Assembly: GCA_029259355.1 (NCBI GenBank)
Contig: JAPDIZ010000002.1
Coordinates: 372,001-436,000 of the forward strand
Length of the DNA stretch: 64,000 bases
Source: Candidatus Bathyarchaeota archaeon
GTDB lineage: Archaea; Thermoproteota; Bathyarchaeia; JAPDIZ01
Reading direction: 5' to 3'
Shown here one piece after another: positions 1 through 8,972 of the stretch; position 1 is the first letter of the stretch, and every line of letters starts with the position of its first letter. The position numbers and the translations under genes are program-made. The notes beneath the pieces were generated by a model. That model ran no database searches and was not told the DNA's origin. It saw nothing but the letters and a program-made list of their open reading frames with translations.

Positions 1-2362
1 ATAGATGTGTGGGCGCAATTTCAGTTAATGGCTTAATTGAATAGAATTTAACCCCCTCTCGAGACATACTTTTGCCACAATACCTCTTGATAAAAGCCTC
101 GTGATCAACCCCAAATCCGTAGCCTAAGAACCTCAAGTTGTCATACTCAGGCTCCCCGTAGACTACCCTAGCCAATAGGTACATGCCACTCCATGGATCT
201 AGACCAGCAGACACCATACGATCCAAGACAATGTGTGAAACAACGTCAGATGCGTACCTAAGAACATCTTCTATATCAACAGGCTTTCCCTCGATGGTAA
301 ATAGAGGCCACCACTTTCCTACTACGCCAAAGGCCGTTCCCATACCCATTAGAAGAGCATCAGCGTAGTTTAAACCATAACTAAGTACAGTATCTACGCT
401 TTCTTCAATAGCTTTCTTAACCTCAGCCATAAGTGCAGCATCCCAAACTCCTTTAGAAGCTTCTTCCCTAGGCTCTAGCGCAATCACTAAGAGAGTCTTT
501 ACAGCAGCCTTTCCAACAATGTGTATGGACCTAGGTTGTTCAGAGGCAAACCCCCAAACCGCGATTGGCTTAAAACCAGCCTCCAGAGCAGCATTCAGCA
601 TCACTCTTAAGCCACGGGTACTCCTATGAGCATACATAAACACCGCAAGACCATTTGGCTTCAAACAGCTTCGAACAAGCTCCAAAACCTCCTTAAGCTT
701 CTGCTCAAACCACTTTTCGTTTCGACCACGCGTTCTATTAACAACAATTTCTTCCTCTTTAGGCGTAAGCTCCGTCGAAAAAGCCTCAGGATATAGCTTA
801 CCAACGCTTCGTTTAAACCAAACGTAGAAGAAATCGCTCAATTCGCAGTACTGCACATTAGCATAGTACGGGGGATCCGTTATTACGTAGTCGAACTCAC
901 CGAGTTCTACATAAAGGCTGGGATCTGCTGCATCACCTAATACTACGCGAATACTTCCTTTAACATCCCTTAGTAACTCCACAATGCGTTCAAGAGCTTT
1001 AACGATTCCAGTATTACTAAAAAGCACCCAATCCAGCAATCCCGTTCCTTTGGTTAAAAGATCACCTTCTCCAAAATCTTGGCCAAATTCAAAAGCATGC
1101 CTACTGAAGGTATGATTTATCGAGCCCTTACCATAAGGATCCCAAGTAGTTATCGCTGAGTTGTAGTCCAGCAGCCTTCCATGTGCAAGAGCAAGGTATG
1201 TAACCACCGCTTTAGCATATTCATCATCATAACCTTCCCCAATCATTTTATCATATGCTTCTCGGATCAACGAAATTAAGGTTATATGTACCAGAAGCTG
1301 CCTTGCATTAAAGAGTTTGTAGAAGGAACCCATTTCACGTGATAGAATTTCTCTAGTTTTATCACCATGAGGTATTTTTTCTGTAGGCACTAAATCCTCC
1401 ATGAGTAGTAGATGCCATCGTTCTCGTAAATCTTTTTCAGCAGTTTCTATTGCTTTGAACATCTCTTCCGTTGGCTCTACAAACTTCCCTCCTTCCAGTT
1501 TGACAGCTGCTAGAATAGCTGGATGATAGCCATAGAGCTGTTGTTCTTCCCACAGAGCCATTGCTTTAGCATATTGTGCGTGCATAGCTTCAGAGCCTAT
1601 TACGTGTCCTTTGGGACAGGTTAGCTTGGCCTTGCTGTAGTTGCTAAGGGTTTCTTTATCAGTGATGTTTGTTTTCACTACCCTAATCTTGGGTTTGTCT
1701 CCCTCATATTCTAGCTTCATCACATAACCCTGTTTTTTGGAAAGAAAGGGGTTGGCTAATGCGGGTACTAATAGGCCGCAGCGGCATCGATAGGTTTTAA
1801 CCCAGATGTAGTTAGTAGGTCTACCCTCTGGGTGGGGTGGGTAGTACTTGGCTAGCCTCTCTTTGGCTTCTTGAAGAAGCCATGTAGCCCATTTCTTTAC
1901 GTCTTTCACTAGTTTTTCGCCGTATCGAAGCGGGTATTCCAGCGTAGCCTTTAACATTACATAGGCTATTGGGTTATACTCGACTGCTACTACCTCTTTA
2001 AATCCCATGCGAAGAGCTTCAAAAGGTATGGAACCTCCTCCAGCGAAGACGTCTAAAAGCCTAGCGTTCTCGATGTCTGAATATTTTTTAATCCAGCTTA
2101 AATCTACACTATAGTTATATGCGGGCTTTGGTGAGGATAAAATCTTTATAGATTGTAAAAATCCTTGAATGAACTCCCTAGAAGGCTTTTCGTTGACCTT
2201 GATAACAGAAGATGCTATAGCACATCTACATCCAGCAAGAGGTCTTCGAGCCCACCATAGGTGGAGGTAGAAGGGCGGGGGGAAACGGGCTCCACGTTCT
2301 CGTTGCGATTCCTCAGAAGCCTCTAAGGTTGGGAAGTAGTACTTCATTAAGGGCTCTGGCAC
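1..2362 (-). CDS. DUF1156 zinc-ribbon adenine-type DNA methylase (3' end beyond window)
   Basis: Open minus-strand frame of about 787 codons that runs off the left edge, so the C-terminus is missing. It begins GTG at 2362 (MPEPLMKYYFPTLEAS...) after a GTGAGGG ribosome site; an in-frame ATG lies at 2347. The N-terminal stretch with LHLWWARRPLAGCR and the SAM-binding motif I (LLDVFAGGGSIPFEALRMGF, near 2070-2000) are hallmarks of COG1743/DUF1156 methylases. A cysteine-rich RCRCG segment lies near 1780, and catalytic motif IV reads TDPPYYANVQYCELSDFFYV (near 890-830). The family methylates DNA, probably N6-adenine, and is recurrent in archaeal and bacterial defence islands. It is divergent from the nuclease-helicase pair with 83 bp between starts. 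The family call is firm; the target base and role are inferred. Confidence 0.88.
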   Translation of the reverse strand, partial: MPEPLMKYYFPTLEASEESQRERGARFPPPFYLHLWWARRPLAGCRCAIASSVIKVNEKPSREFIQGFLQSIKILSSPKPAYNYSVDLSWIKKYSDIENARLLDVFAGGGSIPFEALRMGFKEVVAVEYNPIAYVMLKATLEYPLRYGEKLVKDVKKWATWLLQEAKERLAKYYPPHPEGRPTNYIWVKTYRCRCGLLVPALANPFLSKKQGYVMKLEYEGDKPKIRVVKTNITDKETLSNYSKAKLTCPKGHVIGSEAMHAQYAKAMALWEEQQLYGYHPAILAAVKLEGGKFVEPTEEMFKAIETAEKDLRERWHLLLMEDLVPTEKIPHGDKTREILSREMGSFYKLFNARQLLVHITLISLIREAYDKMIGEGYDDEYAKAVVTYLALAHGRLLDYNSAITTWDPYGKGSINHTFSRHAFEFGQDFGEGDLLTKGTGLLDWVLFSNTGIVKALERIVELLRDVKGSIRVVLGDAADPSLYVELGEFDYVITDPPYYANVQYCELSDFFYVWFKRSVGKLYPEAFSTELTPKEEEIVVNRTRGRNEKWFEQKLKEVLELVRSCLKPNGLAVFMYAHRSTRGLRVMLNAALEAGFKPIAVWGFASEQPRSIHIVGKAAVKTLLVIALEPREEASKGVWDAALMAEVKKAIEESVDTVLSYGLNYADALLMGMGTAFGVVGKWWPLFTIEGKPVDIEDVLRYASDVVSHIVLDRMVSAGLDPWSGMYLLARVVYGEPEYDNLRFLGYGFGVDHEAFIKRYCGKSMSREGVKFYSIKPLTEIAPTHL

Positions 2363-2445
2363 TTGTAAACCCTCACTTAAACATAAGAGCTTTATTTTTA
2401 TGTGATTTATGCCAAATTTTTAAGACTAGTGGCGCGGTGTAGCTG
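2363..2445. promoter_or_regulatory. Divergent promoter between the DUF1156 methylase and the nuclease gene
   Basis: This AT-rich 83-bp gap separates two divergent starts. On the plus strand AAATTTTTAAGA (about 2413-2424) is a good archaeal TATA box 22-30 bp before the ATG at 2446, predicting a leaderless or very short-leader nuclease-helicase mRNA. On the minus strand TAAAAATAAAG near 2400 could serve the methylase. Shared control of methylase and nuclease would be expected for a modification-dependent system, but no operator repeat is evident. Confidence 0.5.
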
Positions 2446-4191
2446 ATGTTCATCGAGAGTTACATCGCAGAGATTACAGGGCAAAGGGCGTGTGGCGATA
2501 TAGCTAGCGAGGCGCTTAAAAGAACTGCGCACTTAGTTAAGGCTAGGAGCGTTGCTTATGGCGCTGCTTTTTGTATATTTGCTGCTCGTCTCGCGGAGGC
2601 TATGGGAGTTAGGGGCTTTTTCCAAAGCATTTTGCCTGGAAAGGGCAATCTTGTTCACCAGCTGCTGGCTATAGCGTTTCCGCAGATGTTCGTAGAGCAT
2701 AGGGGCGAGATCGCTTCTGGTGATTTTGGCGCAATAAAATGTAAAGAGTATGTGGATTACGCAGAGAATTTGCTGAAACAGCTAGGTGTTCCTGCTTTAG
2801 AGATGGCGGAGACGCGAACAATTCATCAAGCTAAAGATGAAGCTACTACAATGCTTCGAGAAGCCATTTCATTTCTTCACCACATCTCCGGTTCTTTGGG
2901 GATAGATCTCTGGGAAAGGGAGACGCGAGTATTCTCTGAGTTTCAACTTATGAGTTACCGTGTTCACGTATGGGGGATTATGGACGCATTAATCGAAGAT
3001 CCTGTTCATAGAAGAGCCGTTATCATCGATTGGAAGAGTACCACTGAAGATAGCCGTGCACCACAGATAGGGGGTTGGGAAATAGCGCAAGCGTATGTGT
3101 ACGCCCTTCTCGAGGCTGACAGACTTAACTTTGATGACATTCTCCACCCCGTTTTGGAAGGAAATATTCTTCCAGTCATTATTAGGCCGAGAGGCGATAT
3201 TAGAGTATACAGCATTAGCCCTAGTTATAGAACCTCATCCAGCAAAGTAGATCTAGGCGATCTTTTGAGGAAAATCATGCTATCTGCCGAACATCTCACT
3301 TTGACGGTAACTGATGTGGGAAAGCTCGTCGGTAGTAATTATGAACGAATCTGTAGAGTTCTTTCGTCTAGGAGTGGACGTTTAATTAGTGCATTTCGTC
3401 GAGTACCGCCTGATCTCCCTCGAGGAAACCCAATATCTAGACAAGATTCGTGGCCCTGTGTGGCTTGCTCAATGAGAGAAGAATGCAGGTTTTACATATA
3501 TAGCAGTGAACAACCTGAAGAAATCGATAGAATTGCTTGGAGAACGAGGTTTTCGATTTATTCTATTCGCGAAAACGCGCTACAACCCTATAAAGAACTT
3601 CATGATAGCATAGGTGTAAGAGGCTTTACAGAAGATATTTTTCGAGAAGGTAGGTTAAGAGTTCTAGAAGGAGGTAACCGCATAGATGTTTTCGACGAGG
3701 CTGAGGCTCCCGGGGATTCAATAATTCTTAAGAGAGATATCAGACCAGAGGAAAGGGCTCAAGAGAGAATTCTTACCGTACGAGATGGAAAGCCTGTCGC
3801 GCTTTTCTTCAACGAGCCAAGCATACCTGACCCGCTGTTAAGATTAGCGTTGATCGGCCGTGTTGAGGAAACTGGTATTGATGAGGAAGATAGGCGTGCC
3901 TTTGTTAGGGTTGAAGCTCCTAATGCGCCCTCGAGAATCCACCACGTGCTGTTTAAGCTGTATTTTAGGCAGTGGGGGTCTTTATCCGCTAGGGCGATTG
4001 CAGTTGAGACAAACGTCGACTTAACCCAATTAGAGCTTAGGGCAGTTGATGCTTATCAGAGAGCCACGAAATACGCGAGGAAACGAGGGTACACAGACTT
4101 AGCTGAAGAGCTTAATAAAAAAGGTAGGGACTTCGAGCAAGAATCTCTTGCTCAGCTTTTTGGCTCAAGTTTTTGGTGGCGGGTACCATGA
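2446..4191 (+). CDS. Cas4/Dna2-type PD-(D/E)XK nuclease with iron-sulfur cysteines
   Basis: This 581-residue protein reads as the nuclease half of a Dna2-like enzyme. The RecB/Cas4 signature is visible: H71, D180 in GIMDALIE, D195 and K197 in IIDWKST, and Q215/Y219 in QAYVYALLEA. Four cysteines, C303 and then C338, C341 and C347 (CxxC-x5-C), fit the iron-sulfur staple of Cas4, AddB and Dna2 nucleases. The last 200 residues are beta-rich and resemble the barrel/stalk region that precedes the helicase core in Dna2/UPF1 proteins. Its stop overlaps the helicase start in an ATGA, so the two are translationally coupled. No cas1 or cas2 is nearby, which argues against a CRISPR-adaptation Cas4. Nuclease assignment is good; the in vivo substrate is unknown. 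Confidence 0.75.
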   Translation: MFIESYIAEITGQRACGDIASEALKRTAHLVKARSVAYGAAFCIFAARLAEAMGVRGFFQSILPGKGNLVHQLLAIAFPQMFVEHRGEIASGDFGAIKCKEYVDYAENLLKQLGVPALEMAETRTIHQAKDEATTMLREAISFLHHISGSLGIDLWERETRVFSEFQLMSYRVHVWGIMDALIEDPVHRRAVIIDWKSTTEDSRAPQIGGWEIAQAYVYALLEADRLNFDDILHPVLEGNILPVIIRPRGDIRVYSISPSYRTSSSKVDLGDLLRKIMLSAEHLTLTVTDVGKLVGSNYERICRVLSSRSGRLISAFRRVPPDLPRGNPISRQDSWPCVACSMREECRFYIYSSEQPEEIDRIAWRTRFSIYSIRENALQPYKELHDSIGVRGFTEDIFREGRLRVLEGGNRIDVFDEAEAPGDSIILKRDIRPEERAQERILTVRDGKPVALFFNEPSIPDPLLRLALIGRVEETGIDEEDRRAFVRVEAPNAPSRIHHVLFKLYFRQWGSLSARAIAVETNVDLTQLELRAVDAYQRATKYARKRGYTDLAEELNKKGRDFEQESLAQLFGSSFWWRVP

Positions 4192-5777
4192 CAACATACT
4201 TTATTGACGAGGGAATTAACCAAGCTCAGCTCGAAGCTCAACGTGAAGTAAAGTATGCGTTTGTGGGAAATCAGCCTCAAGCAGTTGAGCTAATGGAAAA
4301 AAGCATTGAAGGAAATGTCACACTTGCTGCGGTGCAAGGACCTCCAGGAACTGGTAAGACGAGCGTTGTTGAGGCATTTGCGGAGCGAAAACTTGTCGAT
4401 CTTTTAGCTAGTAACGAGCGTGTATTGGTTGTATATGTTGCTCCTACCAATCATCTCGTGTTTGAAGCGTTTCAGCGTATTTCTAGACAGCTCATTAGAG
4501 CTGGCTATGACCCAATATCTATACTTAGATCGCTTAGGGTTTACGGCTCAAAAATAAGGCCTTTTCGATCACGAAGTAATCCTAGGATTAATGTCGATGT
4601 AGATCTGATTCAGAAGACTATGGGAGCTATAGAAGTTGATGAGGTTAGATTTGTTTTTACAACCGAATTTCAAAGGATTTCTTACAGATTGAGCGATGTA
4701 AACTTAGACCGTATTCACATAGTTGTTGATGAAGCGAGCAAATCTCCGTATTTCAGAGTCTTTCTGCCGCTTGCAGACATGCTTGTTCGGCATCCAGAGC
4801 AATATCCAAGTTCTATGCTTGTCCTTGGAGATCCGCAACAAGCTATAACAGTTTCTGAAGAATTTAGAGAGTACAACATTCCGTTACTCATGGAATATGT
4901 AAAGAGAGTTCTAAGAAGAAATAATTTGTTTGGGGAACGTTGGGTAATGCTTGATACGTCGTTTAGGCTTCCAAGGCCTTCGGAGGAGCCTATAAGTGAG
5001 GGATACTACGATGGTATGCTTAATGCTTATTATTCAGCTAGTGAAAGATTATCAAAGATAAGGGATTCAATAATCGACAATCGCAACAAAATCTTAAGAA
5101 TTTTGGATTCTTGCGGCATCAATGTAACCTCTGAAGAAACTAGGAAGATCATTGACAGCATCGAAACTGCTGCATCAGATCTGAAAAATGCGCCACTAGT
5201 TTTGGCGGAAACGAACCACTTCCTAGGTGGTGACACCTTCGATGACAAGAGAGTTAAACCTGCTTTGGTGGCTTCAGCCTATCTACAAGCCGCGTCAAAA
5301 CTTGGAGGTAACGCGTTTAGCGTGGCTGTAACCGCGCCCTATAGTGATTTGGTCAATGCTATATCGTTTAGATTTGATCATAAACGATTGAGTCCGCGAA
5401 TAGGCAAGCCTCGTTCGGTAACAGTACAATCAGTTATAGGCGGGGAAGCGGATGTCATAGTGACTATGCTTGGTAAAGAGTGGAGTTTCATGGATTCTCG
5501 TTTTATCCCTCCAAGCGCTTTAAGTAGCGAATACAGGGAGACCATCTATCCTAGGGAACCAGAGTTACTTAATGTTCAACTGAGTAGGCATAGGACGTTA
5601 ATGATCGTTATAGGAAACTTAGGACGTCTAAGGCGTTTACAAGCAGATCACCATTATCAATTTAGGGGTGTTGAGAGAATTAGGAAAACTATACACAAGA
5701 TGAGCGAATTGGTTGAGAAGGGATCTGCGGTATATTCAAAGCTTCATAACATCCATAGCGCTTATTCGTTGATCTAA
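4188..5777 (+). CDS. SF1 (Dna2/UPF1-like) helicase
   Basis: The ATG at 4188 overlaps the nuclease stop as ATGA; upstream TTG/GTG codons in frame are less likely starts. All core SF1 motifs can be read: Walker A QGPPGTGKTS near residue 52, Walker B IVVDEASKSP, motif III LGDPQQAI, a motif V-like TVQSVIGGEADVIV and a motif VI-like NVQLSRHRT. At about 530 residues it is a bare helicase core; the nuclease and barrel parts of a Dna2 protein are in the preceding gene. Together they should unwind and cut DNA ends or flaps. It converges with the methylase at 5787-6893, with only 9 bp between stops. Confidence 0.8.
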   Translation: MTTYFIDEGINQAQLEAQREVKYAFVGNQPQAVELMEKSIEGNVTLAAVQGPPGTGKTSVVEAFAERKLVDLLASNERVLVVYVAPTNHLVFEAFQRISRQLIRAGYDPISILRSLRVYGSKIRPFRSRSNPRINVDVDLIQKTMGAIEVDEVRFVFTTEFQRISYRLSDVNLDRIHIVVDEASKSPYFRVFLPLADMLVRHPEQYPSSMLVLGDPQQAITVSEEFREYNIPLLMEYVKRVLRRNNLFGERWVMLDTSFRLPRPSEEPISEGYYDGMLNAYYSASERLSKIRDSIIDNRNKILRILDSCGINVTSEETRKIIDSIETAASDLKNAPLVLAETNHFLGGDTFDDKRVKPALVASAYLQAASKLGGNAFSVAVTAPYSDLVNAISFRFDHKRLSPRIGKPRSVTVQSVIGGEADVIVTMLGKEWSFMDSRFIPPSALSSEYRETIYPREPELLNVQLSRHRTLMIVIGNLGRLRRLQADHHYQFRGVERIRKTIHKMSELVEKGSAVYSKLHNIHSAYSLI

Positions 5778-5786
5778 AAAGTTTCA

Positions 5787-6893
5787 CTAATTCTTTTTAC
5801 ACAACTTAACTAGATATAGTGATCGATTTGGTTTACATCTAACACCTATTTTCTCTATCTTCGTTTTGAATTCATGCTTCTGCGCTAGCTTTGCCATGAT
5901 TTCTTGCGTCTGAATTTCTGCTCCCCCCAGTTGGCTATTTCCCACCGTGTACCATGCTTCCCATTCGAGTCGTTCAGCTAGTACCTGTAAATGCTTATCA
6001 ATTGCATAGAAATACTGCGCCAAAAACCGTCTATATCCCTTTTTCCTTTTTCCTCCAACATTACTCAGAGCAGATTCGAACCAAGGTTGGTTTAGCTGTG
6101 GCTTTTGTCTACGCGCAGCTGCTTCACATGAAGGTATCTGCATGGTTCTTAGTCTCCCAAGTTCTCTGGAGTTTTTTGCGTATCCCGCCCATAGCAATGC
6201 CAGCTGGCTGTGTCTAATGTAATCTACGTTATTGGCAAATGGTGGGCTTGTGAGCACAGCATCTATTTTTTGTGGTAACCAGGTCGTTGAATCAGCCAAC
6301 ACTAACTCCGCATTATTTGTTGGAAGCTTGGCTAAGTCTTGAATAGCCTGCTCCACTCTTATGAGGAACTCTGTAAGTATTTGCGTCTCATCTTCTATTA
6401 ATGGGTTGTTTTTACTGTATTTGGGAGCTGGTGAGTATTTTATCAAGCTGTACTTCTCCGCTATCGCCACTAGCGCAACTAACGCGGGTGGTTTCTCTAT
6501 CTGTTGAAGTTTCTCTATGCCCCCTCTTATTTTTGCGAGTTGCCTCAGCTGCCTCTCGGTATGATATTTCTTCAGTCTATCGCTTGGTAAGTAGGGCTCT
6601 GCATTTTCTATAGTTTCTCTGAGGTTTTTGATATCTATCGTTATGGGATTAATTTTTGCTCGAGTCGTCGTTATGGCCCATGGGTTCACATCTATTCCTA
6701 TGGCATTGAATTCTTTTTGGATAGCCTCTACAATTACCGTGCCCGATCCTACAAAAGGGTCTACCACGGTTCTGCATCCCACTTCTTTTGCTTCTTCAAA
6801 AAATTGTTCAGTAATCTCCGGCGTCATACCATGCTCTGTGAAGACATATATTCGATGTACTGGTTTGTTTTTCCAAGGGTTTGTTCTGAGCAT
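5787..6893 (-). CDS. DNA methyltransferase with TSPPF catalytic motif
   Basis: This 368-residue protein has motif I first (VDPFVGSGTVIVEAI, near residue 45) and motif IV later (LTSPPFANNVDYIRHSQ, near 215). A TSPP(F/Y) tetrad is typical of N4-cytosine (and some N6-adenine) DNA methylases, and related folds methylate tRNA guanines (Trm11/TrmG10), so RNA cannot be excluded. There is no THUMP domain, which favours DNA. It starts at ATG 6893 and faces the helicase gene. Its position inside the nuclease/methylase island suggests self-DNA protection. No cognate restriction endonuclease of ordinary type is visible next to it. Confidence 0.7.
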   Translation of the reverse strand: MLRTNPWKNKPVHRIYVFTEHGMTPEITEQFFEEAKEVGCRTVVDPFVGSGTVIVEAIQKEFNAIGIDVNPWAITTTRAKINPITIDIKNLRETIENAEPYLPSDRLKKYHTERQLRQLAKIRGGIEKLQQIEKPPALVALVAIAEKYSLIKYSPAPKYSKNNPLIEDETQILTEFLIRVEQAIQDLAKLPTNNAELVLADSTTWLPQKIDAVLTSPPFANNVDYIRHSQLALLWAGYAKNSRELGRLRTMQIPSCEAAARRQKPQLNQPWFESALSNVGGKRKKGYRRFLAQYFYAIDKHLQVLAERLEWEAWYTVGNSQLGGAEIQTQEIMAKLAQKHEFKTKIEKIGVRCKPNRSLYLVKLCKKN

Positions 6894-7072
6894 AGCTCTT
6901 TAAAATTAAAATAAGGCGCGCATAAAGCTTTCCTATCGGTAAAAGACGAACGTAACCAATCTCGCTGTTAAATAGTTATGGTAGATATATCTATAGGGGG
7001 TGTGATATATTAAGTTTTTAGCGCAGTTTAATATCTTTGATTAAACTTGTATTATTATGGAGGGATGTAATT

Positions 7073-8194
7073 ATGCGTATAAAATATCCAAATTCTGATA
7101 ATGCTCTCAGAAATTTATGGAACATGATTTCGTTTATCAAAGACAGATTTACTAGGTGCACTCATCAACTACATAATTCTATTACAACACTTTATATCTC
7201 AAGTCTTATCATATCGCCCAGATTATCTTTTAGGGGATATCAGCTATTGAACGAAATCCACAATATCATTAGTTTATCTCCAAAAGATTTTGTATGTATA
7301 ATCAGAACTACAGACCCTTCATATTTCTCGAAACTAAGCTCGCTGAAACTACTACAAAAACAGACAATAGATTTCCTTAGAGATAAATGTTATGTAATAG
7401 TTTTCGGTCCTCACCGGGAGTTTTTGAATCATGCAAAATTCCTTATATTCTATCATGTGTGTTTTTCTGAAAAAATTATATACCATGGCAAGTATTATGG
7501 CTCAACAAATTTGACCATAGCTGGACTTGCTTTTGGTAAAAGCTCAGGTAATTACGAGGAGTTTTGGAAGAGTGGACCAATATCAAAACTAGACTTTAGC
7601 AAGGGAGACGAATTTTATTTAGATGAAATGTTAGCTCTCATAAATCACAAGATATCACTTTACAGTGATGATGATTATCTGAAAAAATACTTATCAGATC
7701 ATCTTAATTACATGCACTTTACCTTAATGCGTGGTAAAAGAGTGCTTAGAGGTACAACTATAGGAGAGTTATATGAAACATATGTAGATTTGTTGATTAT
7801 GTACAATAAGACATTCGCGCTCCTAGGCGAAATTCCTGGTAAGAAACTCACAGAAGAACTTAAGGAAGAGTTGATTGAAGTGAAATCTCCAACTAATCCC
7901 CTTGAGCTAGAAATGATGGTGCCAGTGGATGCGGAAAATGCCGAATTGTTGGCGGAAGATATAGGATTGGGCCGTAACAATCTTCGCTCACAGATTAGAG
8001 ATTATATTGCCGCTATGGAACAGGCATTTAAGCTCATTAAGCGAGGATATTTAGACATAATTTCATTGAATGAGATAAAAAAACATGCTGACGAAAAGGA
8101 AGTCGAATTTATAGAATTTATTAAGACAAACGGAACGTATCACAAAAGAAACTTAAAGAAAATTTTAGAAATGATGAGAGGGCATAAAAGATAA
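7073..8194 (+). CDS. Phospholipase D-fold (HKD) nuclease-like protein
   Basis: I place the start at ATG 7073 because GGAGGGATG lies just upstream; a TATA-like GATATATTAAG sits near 7001-7012. The 373-residue product contains one HKD-type motif, HAKFLIFYHV followed by GKYYGSTNLTIAG and then NYEEFW, matching H-x-K...G-S-x-N of the PLD superfamily. One-motif members such as Nuc and BfiI dimerise to form the active site. The C-terminal 150 residues are charged and helical. PLD-fold nucleases accompany methylases and helicases in several defence systems (for example DrmC of DISARM). The fold call is fairly sure; the role is inferred from neighbours. Confidence 0.62.
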   Translation: MRIKYPNSDNALRNLWNMISFIKDRFTRCTHQLHNSITTLYISSLIISPRLSFRGYQLLNEIHNIISLSPKDFVCIIRTTDPSYFSKLSSLKLLQKQTIDFLRDKCYVIVFGPHREFLNHAKFLIFYHVCFSEKIIYHGKYYGSTNLTIAGLAFGKSSGNYEEFWKSGPISKLDFSKGDEFYLDEMLALINHKISLYSDDDYLKKYLSDHLNYMHFTLMRGKRVLRGTTIGELYETYVDLLIMYNKTFALLGEIPGKKLTEELKEELIEVKSPTNPLELEMMVPVDAENAELLAEDIGLGRNNLRSQIRDYIAAMEQAFKLIKRGYLDIISLNEIKKHADEKEVEFIEFIKTNGTYHKRNLKKILEMMRGHKR

Positions 8195-8385
8195 AATTCT
8201 TCATAATGATGATCAATATCTTCAAAGAGATTACCGCTATAGGTGAATCTAAATTAGAGAGGTTGATTCCTAGACCTAAAGTTGTTATCAGACAATTGTC
8301 TGATTGGGGGGTGTTTGCGGCGCAAGATAGAAAGTTTGCATATAATCCGTTATGTTTTTCTTTGTATTGCTCAACAATGATATCT

Positions 8386-8835
8386 TTACGAAAAAATGCT
8401 TACTTCTCTCTTCAATTCTTTGGGGGAGATGAAGGATGTTGTTGCTACTACGCACTGAAAATCTGTATAGTCCGTTTGGAGAGCCTTTTTTGACGTTCTT
8501 TTTCGGGGAGGCGGGGAGTGTATTAGGGCTAGGAAGATGTTTTCGTCACCTATTCTGTTGGCTATTGATACTAGTGCTGACCACTTGATGTCTTCGTAGC
8601 GCAGGTATTTGTTGCTGAGGATAGGTGAACTTAAACTCTATGATTACGAGTTTGTCGCCCGCTCGAATCGATAGGTCGCGGCGAAGTTTTTGGTGGGGGA
8701 TTGCTGAGAAAGAATTGAATGAAGGTTGAGGAGGAGGTTTAGGATTCGACGTTCTTCAATTCTCTGAATGATGGCACCGATTGCGACGTTCTTATAAATA
8801 ATTTTGCGCATATCATCTGATGGATCTTTTGACAT
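8386..8835 (-). pseudogene. Decayed PD-(D/E)XK nuclease-like gene with two frameshifts
   Basis: Three frames must be joined. The first starts at ATG 8835 (MSKDPSDDMRKIIYKNVAIG...). The second carries DLSIRAGDKLVIIEFKF near 8695-8625, with the D...(D/E)xK spacing of a PD-(D/E)XK nuclease core (here IEFKF). The third reads SNKYLRYEDIKWSALVSIAN... and stops at 8386. Each piece looks coding, so this is a gene broken by at least two indels rather than noise. The family below the fold level is not recognisable. It lies head-to-head with the next gene, inside the defence island. Confidence 0.5.
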
Positions 8836-8972
8836 TATTTAAAAATCGCGTGAATTTTGTAACCTCTCCCTAATTAAGACGGGATCGTCCCTAATAGGCC
8901 TACTAATCAATTTTTCTACAAGGTCTTTGCATAAATTAAAGGGAGCGTAAAAGTTCTTAGAGGTGGTGTATT

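Noticed and set aside
1-8194. CRISPR-Cas locus, suggested by the Cas4-like nuclease
   Set aside because: No direct-repeat array and no cas1, cas2 or effector gene in the window; the nuclease is coupled to a helicase as in Dna2.
8206-8493. Plus-strand frame of 95 codons directly after the PLD gene (MMINIFKEITAIGESKLERL...)
   Set aside because: Its second half is antisense to the better-looking minus-strand nuclease relic, its cysteine-rich tail looks random, and there is no ribosome site. A faint SET-domain resemblance in LSDWGVFAAQD is too short to trust.
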